Source of the DNA: Paralithodes platypus
Lineage: Eukaryota > Arthropoda > Malacostraca > Decapoda > Lithodidae
Length of the DNA: 64,000 nucleotides
Direction of reading: 5' to 3'
NCBI GenBank assembly: GCA_032716605.1
Contig: CM064481.1
Coordinates: forward strand, 17,726,811 to 17,790,810
Position numbers and translations under genes: made by a program. The first letter of the stretch is position 1, and every line of letters begins with the position of its first letter. The notes under the pieces were generated by a model that saw nothing but the letters and a program-made list of their open reading frames with translations, was not told where the DNA came from and searched no databases. Shown piece after piece: positions 1 to 9,868 of this stretch.

Positions 1-2
1 AG

Positions 3-2117
3 GCTCCCGCGGCGTCCACCCCGGCCGGCCCCAGCCATACGTCCCCGCAACTTTACCCACGGTCCTCCCCACCTCTCCCGCCTTCAACATGTCTTCCTGA
101 AGAAGTCTTTGAGCTCGCATCACCAATACCTGGGCCTAGTGACAGTGAAACATTGCTTTCTGTCACTCGTCGCAGGCCAAGGAGCCCGGGACCTCGGGGG
201 GACACAGCCTCACCTGCCACTCCTTCCCCACCTCGCCCACCCGCACGCCGCCCACGCATCACTGGTTCCCCTCCAGATTATGTGGGGGCCACTGATGATG
301 AAGGGCACCTCTCTGAAGACTCTGGCCATGATTACATAGGTCCACCGTCAGGGCAAGATGACCACTCTGACGATGACTATATGGACATCGACGACCCTCG
401 ACCCATCCGCTTGGCCCGGCGTCGTGCTGCCCGTCGTGCTGCCCACCGCCCTGGCCGCCGCCCTCGCCGCCCTAGGGCGCGCGCCTCCCGAGTTGGCCGT
501 GGGTGTGCTGGGCCACCAGCTGGAGCTCCTCGTCAGCGTAGACAAGACCCATTCTACGTTTTTCAGTGGCAAGACGTAGTTGATGAGGATGGATACAACC
601 CTGATGTGCCAGCTTTTGATGAGGTACTGGAGGGTTCAGGCATTACCCCCAATTTTCCTGCAGGCCCCAATGCTCCACCACACGAACTATTTGAGGCCTT
701 CTTTGATGAGGAGGTGGTAGGCTATGTTGTCAAAGAGACAAATAAGCAGCACCAATTCCAGGTCCACTTTTTGGGAAAGGTGACCAAGGGCCACATGAGG
801 CAGTGGACCCCAGTGACTCATAAAGAGTTCATGGTGTTCCTGGCACTCACCATGCTAATGCCTCATGTCAAGAAGCATAGGTTGCCTGACTATTGGATCA
901 CCAATGATCTGATATCCACCCCTGCCTTCGGGAAATATATGTCTCGCGACCGGTACCTTGATATCCTCGCAGCGCTCCATCTTGTCACCAACCTTGACGT
1001 CCACCTCCCAGACAAGCTGTGGAAGATTAGGACGTTGTACGAGATGATGCGAGAACGCTTCACCTCCTACTTCAAGCCCTTCCGCAAGGTCGTCATTGAC
1101 GAGTCTCTTGTGCTGTTCCGGGGAAAACTCAGCTTCCGGCAGTACATCCCCTCAAAAAGACATCGCTTTGGCATAAAATTCTTTGTGCTGTGCGACTGCC
1201 AAACTGGCTATGTCCTGGACTTCCTGGTCTACAGCGGGAAGGAAGGGGACTTGCTTGTGGACCCCCTCATTGGCTTTGGCGGAGCAGTGGTGCAAGCCAT
1301 GATGGACCGCTACTTTCACAAGAATCACGTCCTCTACACGGACAATTATTACACGTCCCCCACTCTCTCACAGTACCTGCATGAGCGCAAGACGGGGACT
1401 GTAGGCACAGTACGAGGGAAAAGGAAGGGCATGCCACCTTTCCCTCCAAAGACCAAAAAAGGTGATGTGTTCAAGAAGAAGTCGGGGCCCATTCTGGCTA
1501 TCCACTGGCACGACCAGCGGAAGGTCAACCTCCTGACCACCATCCACAAGGGGGAAATGGTGGAGACTGGCAAGGTGGATCGCCGCACCCAGGCCAGGGT
1601 GACCAAGCCCGATGCTGTCCTGGACTACAACATCAACATGAGGCTGGTGGACAAGTCCGACATGCAGATAGGCTTCATTGACTGCCTGCGTACCTCGTGC
1701 AGATGGTACAAAAAGTTCTTTCTGCATATGGTGGACATGTCAGTTCTGAATGCTTACAACATATACAAGCTTCGGAATGTGAACACACCCATGAAGTTCA
1801 ATAGCCTGCGGAGGTTCCAAAAGCAGGTGTTGACGGAGCTCCTGGAGAAGTATGCTATGCCACAGAGGGCAGTGGCACATCCTGGGCCCGCCGTTATTGA
1901 CCGCTTGCAGTGTGCTCAATACTTGATTAGGCACAGGCTTGGTTCCCTGCCTCAGAATGAATCAGGAAGAACACAGCAGAAGCGGTGCCATGTCTGCTAC
2001 AACAGCAGGGTGAAGCCGAGGTCAGGTAAAATGTCAACCATGGAGTGTGTGGAGTGCAAGGTGGCACTCTGTGCTTTAGAGTGCTTCTTTGATTACCACT
2101 CCAAGCTGGAGTTCTAA
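3..2117 (+). CDS. piggyBac transposase (N-terminus missing at window edge)
   Basis: Transposase that would excise and insert the element at TTAA sites in the nucleus. The frame is open from position 3, so the true start is upstream; copy B suggests about 260 residues are missing. The visible part starts with a proline/serine- and acid-rich tract, then an arginine-rich stretch (about nt 400-530), then the DDE_Tnp_1_7-type catalytic domain. The three catalytic aspartates are at codons 1098 (VIDES), 1341 (YTDNYY) and 1650 (MRLVDKSD), with spacings of 81 and 103 residues like T. ni piggyBac. The C-terminus is a cysteine-rich domain (CHVC, CVEC, CALEC, then a His) that in the family binds the TIR. 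No internal stop or frameshift is seen, unlike copies B, C and D. Whether the whole gene is intact depends on sequence outside the window. Confidence 0.93.
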   Translation, partial: APAASTPAGPSHTSPQLYPRSSPPLPPSTCLPEEVFELASPIPGPSDSETLLSVTRRRPRSPGPRGDTASPATPSPPRPPARRPRITGSPPDYVGATDDEGHLSEDSGHDYIGPPSGQDDHSDDDYMDIDDPRPIRLARRRAARRAAHRPGRRPRRPRARASRVGRGCAGPPAGAPRQRRQDPFYVFQWQDVVDEDGYNPDVPAFDEVLEGSGITPNFPAGPNAPPHELFEAFFDEEVVGYVVKETNKQHQFQVHFLGKVTKGHMRQWTPVTHKEFMVFLALTMLMPHVKKHRLPDYWITNDLISTPAFGKYMSRDRYLDILAALHLVTNLDVHLPDKLWKIRTLYEMMRERFTSYFKPFRKVVIDESLVLFRGKLSFRQYIPSKRHRFGIKFFVLCDCQTGYVLDFLVYSGKEGDLLVDPLIGFGGAVVQAMMDRYFHKNHVLYTDNYYTSPTLSQYLHERKTGTVGTVRGKRKGMPPFPPKTKKGDVFKKKSGPILAIHWHDQRKVNLLTTIHKGEMVETGKVDRRTQARVTKPDAVLDYNINMRLVDKSDMQIGFIDCLRTSCRWYKKFFLHMVDMSVLNAYNIYKLRNVNTPMKFNSLRRFQKQVLTELLEKYAMPQRAVAHPGPAVIDRLQCAQYLIRHRLGSLPQNESGRTQQKRCHVCYNSRVKPRSGKMSTMECVECKVALCALECFFDYHSKLEF

Positions 2118-2387
2118 TAATCATACTGAAATTGCCAAATAAAATGACAATATGTACACTATAATTATATATAGGCAAAAAGTGGAAGAAAACCAATGTA
2201 TTGTAATACAAAAGTCATGTATTATGAGAACATTGATACAAATACAATTACACCATAATAATATGTGAAAGTGACACATATGTATATACCAAGTGACATT
2301 CATATGATTAGAACCTATAGAAATATATAAATCAGTGAAAAAAGACACAATAAATTGTATATAAAACGTTTACAAATCATATAACTA
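2118..2387. other. AT-rich 3' untranslated/internal DNA of piggyBac A
   Basis: AT-rich sequence between the transposase stop and the 177-bp repeats. It is alignable by eye with 24352-24522 (copy B) and, inverted, with 37310-37566 (copy C), so it belongs to the element. It contains AATAAA-like words but no further coding potential that I can see. Confidence 0.7.
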
Positions 2388-3075
2388 AGTGAAAGTGACA
2401 CAAGACCTAATATTTGATGGCCAAAGTATAATAAATACCTGTGATAACGAATAATCAGTGCCTAATACAACAATAACCTACCTCAATTACTAATAAAATG
2501 TACGGTATCGAGTGAAAATGAGCATTATCAGTGACAGTGACACTCTCTAAAGCATATTTGTCAAAGTGAAAGTGACACAAGACCTAATATTTGATGGCCA
2601 AAGTATAATAAACACCTGTGATAACGAATAATCAGTGCCTAATACAACAATAACCTACCTCAATTACTAATAAAATGTACGGTATCGAGTGAAAATGAGC
2701 ATTATCAGTGACAGTGACACTCTCTAAAGCATATTTGTCAAAGTGAAAGTCACACAAGACCTAATATTTGATGGCCAAAGTATAATAAACACCTGTGATA
2801 ACGAATAATCAGTGCCTAATACAACAATAACCTACCTCAATTACTAATAAAATGTACGGTATCGAGTGAAAATGAGCATTATCAGTGACAGTGACACTCT
2901 CTAAAGCATATTTGTCAAAGTGAAAGTGACACAAGACCTAATATATGATGGCCAAAGTATAATAAACACCTGTGATAACGAATAATCAGTGCCTAATACA
3001 ACAATAAGCTACCTCAATTACTAATAAAATGTACGGTATCGAGTGAAAATGAGCAATATCAGTGACAGTGATACC
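2388..3075 (+). repeat. 177-bp tandem repeat inside piggyBac A, about 4 units
   Basis: Four units begin near 2388, 2565, 2742 and 2919, a constant 177-bp period, with the last one diverging near 3070. Each unit opens with the 15-mer AAGTGAAAGTGACAC or a one-base variant and contains a second AGTGACAGTGACAC-like word. Units are nearly identical, implying recent amplification or homogenisation. Homologous arrays sit at the same place in copy B (about three units) and copy C (about two units), so copy number varies between elements. Confidence 0.95.
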
Positions 3076-3481
3076 CTAATAAACATATTTTATATAATTG
3101 GCCTCAAAATAACTAGAAAATATCAAATAAACATCACATTCTCAATATCAAACACTAAAATCGTCTAAGGGAGATAAATACTTTGGCGCGACGAGCGGCT
3201 AGGTGCGTCGTAGCCGGGGCGACGCGTCCGAACGCGGGAAGAATTTTCCGCCGAAAAGCACTCGTCTTCCCGCGCTCACCATTATGCAACCAGAGGGGCT
3301 AGAGACCTCTACTCAACGCCATTCGACAGAGGAAGGTTTGTGGAACATTATTCTTTTTTATTCACAACATTACATGACATATTCATTGACTTACAGAGTA
3401 GTTAACATAGGCCAAAGATCGTCAAAACACCCGGTACCGGAGCACAGTCGTAAGCTATAGCCCCCGGGGCTGGAGGGTTAA

Positions 3482-3487
3482 ACATCG

Positions 3488-3521
<34 letters not shown>

Positions 3522-3775
3522 GGGGCCTCTGGGCCATGCAAAATATCACTCCTCTACCTCCCCTCCTTCCCCACTTTCCTCCCCTCCTTCAGTTATCACC
3601 TATTTTCCCTGTTATTCCCTTATTCTGAGGTATATTTTCGTGCTAACATTAGCGAGTTGCAAGCAGGGCATTGTCATCAGTGTTAGCAAACGAGTGCAAG
3701 AGAGAGAGAGAATATCGATCGACTGTGTCTCAGTGGCCTTGGGGGAAATTGGCGGGAAAGCAGGTTGCCTCACTA
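3482..3775. other. flank with poly-A run and CT-rich DNA, no gene
   Basis: This follows the TTAA of piggyBac A. It contains a pure adenine run of about 31 bases (about 3487-3518), then a CT-rich tract and a short GA-rich microsatellite near 3700. I see no coding signal. The poly-A could be a retroposon tail, but no matching body or target duplication was identified. Confidence 0.5.
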
Positions 3776-3793
3776 TTCTATCTATCTATCTAT

Positions 3794-5426
3794 CTATTGC
3801 CTGACGCCGTGATCCCCGAAGGGGTGGCCACGAACGAACCGCCCCCATGCACCTCTGTCCCCAGTCAGTCGACGCCCCTCCCCCCAACCAGCACCGCCTT
3901 CGTTCATGTACTTCCTCACTCCATCCTTCCACCTCATATTCGGTCTACCTCTCCCCCTCTGTCCCTCCACCTCGCTCTCGTACACCCTCTTAGTCATTCT
4001 CTCGCTTTCCATACGTTCCATATGGCCGAACCATCTCAAGTTGTTCCTTTTCACACTTTCCAGCACATCTACCTCCACACCACACCTCCTTCTTACTTCC
4101 TCATTAGTCTGTCTATCCCTCCATGTAACTCCGCACGCACTCCTTAAGTAATTCATTTCCACTGCTCTCACTCTTGGTCTGAGTCTCTCAACCAACGTCC
4201 ATGCTTCGCTTCCGTAAGTCAGTGTCGGGATTACCACACTGTCATGCAAGGACTTCTTCACTTCCATACTGACCACCCTATTTCTTGTTACTGCTTTTAG
4301 CGTTCCTACAACCCTCTTCCCTGTTGTACCCTCTCCCGCACCTCTTCATCCATAGTCCCATCTTTACTCAACACACTGCCCAGATACTTAAAAGAGTTGA
4401 CGATCTCCATAGCCTGACCGTTCAGCTTCACCTCACACTCTGTGACTTCACCCCTTTCGAAGACCATAACCTTGCTCTTCCCCGTATTTACCTTCAAATT
4501 CCGTTTTTCGCACACTGTTCCAAACTCATTTACCAGACCCTGCAACTCCCATTCATTATCACTCATCAGAACTGTATCATCCGCAAACAGCAGTATAGGT
4601 AGCTTCCACTCAATTCCCTCCCTTTTCAGCGATACACCAACATCCACTGCTCTTGATAGTATTTCTTTCATAACTCCATCCATATATACAGTAAACAACC
4701 ACGGGGACATCACACACCCTGTTTCAAACCAACATTCAGGTCAAAGAACTCGCTCTGCTCACTCTCCACACGTACTGCCGCCTTTGCACCCTCATACATG
4801 CTCTTCACTGCTTTCAGCAACTTGCCCTCTACTCCGTATATTCTAAGTACTTTCCACAAACCTTCTCTATCCACTCTGTCATAGGCCTTCTCCAAGTCCA
4901 TAAAGGCAACATACACCTTTTGTTTCTTCTCCAGATACTTCTCCACAACACAATTCAGGGTAAAAATCTGATCTACACATCCTCTTCCCTTCCTAAAACC
5001 TCCCTGCTCGTCGCCTATCCATTTCTCCGTTCTCACTCTCACTCTCTCAATCACTACCCTACTGTATACCTTCCCTACTACGCTTAGAAGACATATTCCT
5101 CGGTGGTTACCACACACTCCTCTTTCCCCTTTGCCCTTATATAGGGGGACTATTATGCCAGTCTTCCAGTCATCGGGTGCACTCCCCTTCTCCCATGCTA
5201 GTTTGCACATTTTCCATACCCATTCTATCACTATCTCACCACCATACCTCAACATTTCCCCACACACTCCATCTGTTCCTGGTGCTTTCCCCAACTTCAC
5301 TCTTTTCATGGCTTCCCACACTTCTGACCTCCTGATCCCCACCTCCTCCTCCACTACTTCTCTTCTTCTCCCTCCCATACCATATCCAGCTATGTTTGCT
5401 GGCTCTTCATTCCTTTCATTTAGCAA
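3794..5426 (-). pseudogene. LINE reverse transcriptase and C-terminal domain, frameshifted
   Basis: The reverse transcriptase half of the LINE polyprotein lies in three overlapping or adjacent frames: 4710-5426, 4306-4713 and 3794-4276. The first holds the fingers region (APGTDGVCGEMLR) and the FMDLEKAYDRVD block with a catalytic Asp. The second starts just after the LKQGV block and holds the catalytic FADD motif. The third holds the conserved tail with WTL, the AVEMNYLR block and LRWFGHMERM. At least two frameshifts separate them, in addition to one against the endonuclease part. Family assignment (RTE-like single-ORF LINE) rests on the order and motif style. Clade placement would need a tree. 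Confidence 0.9.
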
Positions 5427-5427
5427 C

Positions 5428-6801
5428 TCACTGAAGTACTCCCTCCATCTTTCGACTCTCTTGCTTCTCGGCTAGCATTCTCCCATTCTTATCTTTCACA
5501 CCCTTACTGTTTCCCTTGCTACCTTCCCTAACTTTCTTGACTTCTTTCCAGAACAGTTTCTTACTCTCCCTCCATTTTACACTCAGATTCCTTCCAAATT
5601 CCTCATCTACTCTTCTCTTACTTTCCTTCACTACTCTCTTCACCACCCTCTTACTCTCCACGTACCTCGCTCGTTTCTGTCTCTCGGAATCTTCATTCCC
5701 TCTACTACCCAACCACTCTCTATATGCTTTCTTCTTTTCTTCCACAGCTATTCTTACCTCTTCTGTCCACCATGCTGTACCTTTCACTCCCCTCCCTCTT
5801 CTCCTCACTCCACACACCTCCTCACATGCTGCACAGATCTCATCCTTAAACACCTTGCTCATCTCCTCCACTTCCTCCATAACTTCCAGGTCGAACCCAC
5901 CTAGTCGTCTTTCCACTGCTCTCCTGTACTCCTCCCTGATTTCCTCCTCCTGCAACCTCTCCACCCTCCTCACCATTCCACCCTCCTCTCGCCTCCCTCC
6001 CGCTCTCCTCACCCACTTCTTTTGTATCCTAACCTTAGCTACCACTACATAATGATCAGACAGACCCCCTCCAATACCCCTATACACCCTAGCATCCATC
6101 ACAGATTTCTTCATTCGTTCATCCACACATACATAATCAATCAATGACTTTCGTTCCACCACTGTCTTATCCTTCATCGTCAACATCCGTTTCCACGTGT
6201 ACCTGTGGATCATTCTGTGTCGGAAGAAGGTGTTGGCTATCCACAGCCTCCTCCCCACACATACGTCCACAAGTGCACTACCATTCCCATTCACCTCTGA
6301 TGGTACCCCCCACCCTCCCACCACTCCCTCAACTTTCCTATCACCCACCTTACCATTCATATCCCCAATCAGAAATATTCTTTCGTTCTTGTCAAACTTC
6401 TCCAGGCACGCCTCCACATTCATCCAGAACTCCTCTTTCTTTCTTTCAAGTATATCCTCTGTCGGGGCATACACGCATACAATCACCCACGTTTGTATTC
6501 CTACTTTCATTCTCACCCACACAATCCTTGAACCCACAGACCCATACTCTCTTACACATTCCTTCCATTTGCTACTTACAAACAAACATGCACCTTCTCT
6601 CGCTGTTCCTTCACTCACTCCAGCACACACACCCATTCCACACTCCCACTCTCTCACATCTGAACCTTTCCATTTGGTCTCTGTCATTCCACATACATCC
6701 AACCTGGCATTCACTAACACTTCCAGAACCTCTCTCTCTTTTGTGCCATCATTCATGCCACTAACATTCCACGTAGCCATTCTCAGAATGTCCGAAGGCA
6801 T
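5428..6801 (-). pseudogene. LINE endonuclease domain (APE-like), 457 codons open
   Basis: N-terminal part of the LINE polyprotein. It begins with an ATWNVSGMN block, followed by the E of a TETKW block, the VYAPTED block, GDMNGKVGD, a threonine/tryptophan block near TWKRM, IDYVCVD and a terminal SDHY. These are the catalytic signatures of apurinic/apyrimidinic-type endonucleases that nick target DNA for target-primed reverse transcription. A basic linker rich in Arg/Lys/Glu follows. The frame closes at 5428 while the reverse transcriptase continues in another frame from 5426, so a frameshift lies about there. The start at 6801 is the first good Met before the endonuclease block. Confidence 0.9.
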
Positions 6802-6992
6802 GTCCTTAGTCGGTCGTGGTTCGTCAACGTTGGTTCCGTCCGCATCCGAGGCTGTTCGTTCGTTTTTCCTTGCTTAGATATTTTTTCCGGGTGGGGGTCG
6901 CAAGCCCACCGACCCAACCTCTTTAGTCGCCTCTTACGACACGCAGAAGGCACGTGGGGCATATTCTATTCCCTAACCCCCAGGGGGGGTTA

Positions 6993-7212
6993 TACATTAT
7001 ATAACTCACATTATATAACTCGCGGCCTATATCTCCGATTTTGACCATCCAAACGCTGTTTTCACTCGTTTTATTGTTGTTTCAGGTTAATACCTTTATA
7101 ATCAACCCATAATAGGTGCGTATGGATAAGTATTAATGCTATTTATGGTAAAATGAATATTTTAGTGATGGAAACAGCTCAAATACGTCAGCACAGGGGG
7201 ACGTTTCTAATT
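6993..7212. other. AT-rich spacer, no feature recognised
   Basis: Between the LINE 5' end and the MITE fragment. It starts with a short direct duplication (CATTATATAACTC twice, 7004-7022) just outside the LINE, and is otherwise unremarkable AT-rich sequence. Confidence 0.4.
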
Positions 7213-7433
7213 ACCCCATGCGCACTTCTTAGATTAAAAGGCACAGGCTTCAATTCATCCTAAAATCACTTAAAACCGAGTGAGAGAACATTGTAAACCG
7301 GACACAAATCCCGTCCAACTCGGAAATTGCCGAGATATACAGGGACATCTCCGAGAGGCCTATGCCATTCCGAGAAGTGCGGGTTTCCGACAATTAGAGG
7401 TCCGAAATGGCGATGGGTTACTGTACCTCCCCA
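7213..7433 (-). mobile_element. pogo/Tigger-like MITE, 5' end only
   Basis: The high-coordinate end reads, on the minus strand, CAGTAACCC directly after a TA (7434-7435). The body matches 9869-10060 in opposite orientation over about 200 bp, including the ACCCGCACTTCTCGGAAT and GAGTTGGACGGGATTTG blocks. The other terminus is not found, so this is a truncated copy. It interrupts the CR1-type reading frame next to it exactly at the TA. Confidence 0.75.
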
Positions 7434-7435
7434 AA

Positions 7436-7756
7436 GTATTTCCCAAGCACCTCTGCTTTCTCCTTATCAGTTTCTGCTCTATTCTTATTGTCCAAGTCTC
7501 CTATCAGTTCTGGGATACCTACTCTTCTTGTTAACTTTTCCTGAATATACTTCCAGAATATTTTTGGATTATCCTTCACATTTCTTGCTATCTCTCTTTC
7601 CCTCTCCTTCACCCCCCTCCTTGTCTCCCACCTTATTTTATTGTTTATTTGTCTGCGTTCCAAATCCACTTCTTTAGTTTCTATACTAGACCCATTATTC
7701 TTTTTTAACAATTTAAGTCTTTCCACAAACGTTTCTTCCTTCTTATCAATGTCCAA
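7436..7756 (-). pseudogene. CR1/Jockey-type LINE fragment (linker before reverse transcriptase)
   Basis: An open stretch of about 110 codons that resembles the conserved linker between endonuclease and reverse transcriptase in CR1/Jockey-group LINEs. It is a Lys/Glu-rich helix, then NPKIFWKYIQEKL, then a GIPEL block and a KAEVLGKYFGEV ending. In the family the reverse transcriptase would follow at once. Here it is cut off by the MITE at 7213-7433, whose terminal bases supply the stop codon. No RT core or endonuclease core is present nearby, so this is only a scrap. The clade is uncertain. Confidence 0.7.
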
Positions 7757-7859
7757 AGCTTTCTTTTCATTGGCAATTCTGGGTTCGTTCTTTTCCTTAA
7801 TTTACTACTTACTACTACCCTAGTAACTATTTCTCTGTTCAGGCCGAAATGAGTTCAAG

Positions 7860-8820
7860 ACACAGATTGGATATTTTCGTCGACCCACCATAGGTTGTAC
7901 ATTGGAACTCTAGAGCTCCCGTTACAACCTACTGTATTTGGATTCCCGCTATTCAGGTATCGACTCACTTCGACTTCGATCCAAAATCACATTACTAGTC
8001 TCTATAATAATATAGTTTTACCGGGCCCTGCTGTGTCTACTCCAGAGACCAGGGCATTAATAAATCTAACCTTTTTTTCCCTATATAGAACAAGAGATTT
8101 ATTCTTAACTAAATTCCAAAATAAGATAACTTTAACGGGCCCTACTGTGTCTTCTCAGAGACCAGGGCGTTACTACCTCTGACACTTTTAGATTATATAT
8201 TCTCTTAACCCTATACAATATATCTACTAAAACGACCAGGGCGTTACTACACTTGACCTCTATTGTCCTATCTATAACACTCTTAGATTATATGTTCTCT
8301 TAACCCTATGCAATATATTTACTCACAAGACCAGGGCATTACTACACTTGACCTCGATTGCTCTATCTATAGCACTCTATGTTCTCTTAACCCTGTTACC
8401 AATAAGTCATATGTCACATATACCACCTATTCAATAATAAAACTCAGTAAATGGCTTAATATGATCAGTACCTCAAAACCCCTACGAGAACAAGATTCAC
8501 CGCTTTAATCCTCTACATAGATTCTATGATTACATTATTATCCTGGACTTAATGCTCGTAACGCTTACCACGAACTGACCGAATATTCCTTCAGACAATA
8601 TAACTGATAATGTTTCCTGTATAACAAAAGATTTCGTAGATCATACGGTCTAGTGTCCTCCCTACCTATTTCTCAAACTAAAGCTGATCTAATTGTAACT
8701 ATTCTTTATTTCCCCTGAGCCTTATAGTTGCTTATCTATTTAAGAATTCTCCCCTCTTACTTTAATTTTAATATCTATTTGCTGTCCTACCAGATCCTAT
8801 ACTATTGATAGCTAATCGGC
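7860..8820. repeat. AT-rich region with irregular tandem repeat around 8045-8400
   Basis: No gene is seen. The word GACCAGGGC(A/G)TTA recurs at about 8052, 8160, 8235 and 8331, followed in three cases by CTTTTAGATTATAT- or TTCTCTTAACCCTAT-like blocks. This gives an irregular repeat of 75-108 bp. The rest is AT-rich and shows no motif I recognise. Confidence 0.55.
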
Positions 8821-9090
8821 ATGGAGCCTTCTCTATCAAGAATAACTATTATCCTATTAACACATCATCATGTTATATATGTACATATGTCTAGTATCTT
8901 TCTCTTTAGTTTGTCCTATAAGAACACATCAATTATTATTTATGGAACCACTGGGTTAGTCAAGCATTTTCTCTCTTTGAATCTGGTTCGGGCCCAATAT
9001 GGGTCCTTTAAAAAACTATGCAGTACTACTAGGTGTTTCCTGGAACAATTTCACCACCTCAGAGCTGGCCAATAGCTTAACTGGAAATCT
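8821..9090. other. AT-rich sequence, nothing recognised
   Basis: Short open frames only, with no recognisable domain, repeat or RNA gene. It forms the transition from the AT-rich to the GC-rich segment. Confidence 0.4.
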
Positions 9091-9868
9091 TCGCTCCCGT
9101 CTACTATCTGTCGTCCCTCTTGAACCGCTTGACTGTAAGTATGCAAGCCAGCGATGTGACGACAGGCGGCCGGATACTGAAGGTGTATCCGCCTAGTAGG
9201 GGAGAGCGATGCTAGGCCCGTGGTGGACTTTACTGGAACAAGTGGGGAGGGCTGGGAGGCTGGAATAAGTGGATCCAAGTTCCCTTGAGTGCCCAAGCGA
9301 GAGAGAGAATATGGGTTGCAAGAAGCTAGCCCAGTGGAGCCCGAGAGGTGAATGACCCCGGCAGCCTCCCCCACCCCCTTGATATAGTCCCGCCTCCCGC
9401 TCTCCGGCGCTGTGATTGGCTGAGCCGTCCGCTCGGCCGTGCAACGTTCTGGCCGCGCGACTTGAATATTCCTACCCTTCGCCTCCACTCTTCTCTCTCC
9501 ATAATATGTTCATGGAAGCTGGTTGCGAATGTCTTTTAGTGGCTTACGGGAGTATAGGGCTGGCACTGATGCATTAGACCCATTGCAACCAGAGGAAACG
9601 GCCTGTGAAGAGAGCGAGAGCGAGTTTAAATACTAGGCGGTACACATAGCCGTCAGCTCCGAAAACGGAGGCTTCTGATTGGTCGGCCGGGAGGGCGTGG
9701 CATGTTTACTTGGCGAGCCCGGAATGTCAAACTCGGCTTGTTTAAAGGGAAGGTTAAAGGGAGCGCGTTGATTGGCTGTTGGCCTTTTTACCTTACATAT
9801 TATTTTTCGGTCCCTGTTGACATTGAGAATCGAGATCTTATTACAGTACTGTATATATAAGGTATGTA
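9091..9868. promoter_or_regulatory. GC-rich segment with three inverted CCAAT boxes (possible promoter or element UTR)
   Basis: A sudden rise in GC content. The word GATTGG (inverted CCAAT) occurs at about 9413, 9678 and 9768, twice as GATTGGCTG, beside GC-rich boxes such as GGGAGGGCGTGG, and a TATATAA word lies near 9852. This looks like a polymerase II promoter or the UTR of an unrecognised element. No gene can be connected to it in this window, so the call is weak. Confidence 0.25.

Larger units (their letters stand above)
1..3477 (+). mobile_element. piggyBac element copy A, 5' end outside window
   Basis: Cut-and-paste DNA transposon of the piggyBac superfamily. The right end is visible: a terminal run reading GGCTGGAGGG is followed at 3478-3481 by TTAA, the piggyBac target. 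The inverse of this end (CCCTCCAGCCCCGG) matches the right ends of copies B and C elsewhere in the window. Two CCGG sites 33 bp apart (3431 and 3464) form the subterminal pattern seen at other right ends. The element holds the transposase frame (3-2117) and a 177-bp tandem repeat (2388-3075). The left end lies upstream of position 1, so its completeness cannot be judged. Confidence 0.93.
3776..6992 (-). mobile_element. RTE-type non-LTR retrotransposon (LINE), decayed
   Basis: A LINE in reverse orientation of about 3.2 kb. The 5' end (high coordinate) is a G/C block plus the words GTCGTAAGAGGCGACTAAA around 6920-6970, which I recall from crustacean and insect LINE copies. It encodes one polyprotein in the order apurinic-like endonuclease, reverse transcriptase, C-terminal domain. 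The 3' end is a (TAGA)n microsatellite tail (plus-strand CTAT repeats at 3776-3797), as expected for RTE-like elements with very short 3' UTRs. The frame is broken into four pieces, so this copy is dead. Confidence 0.88.

Noticed and set aside
5516..6877. Plus-strand open frames rich in Ser, Thr, Leu and His
   Set aside because: They are antisense to the LINE endonuclease, and their composition is explained by the purine-rich coding strand.
9051..9488. 145-codon minus-strand frame in the GC-rich segment
   Set aside because: No domain or supporting signal. GC-rich DNA has few stops by chance.
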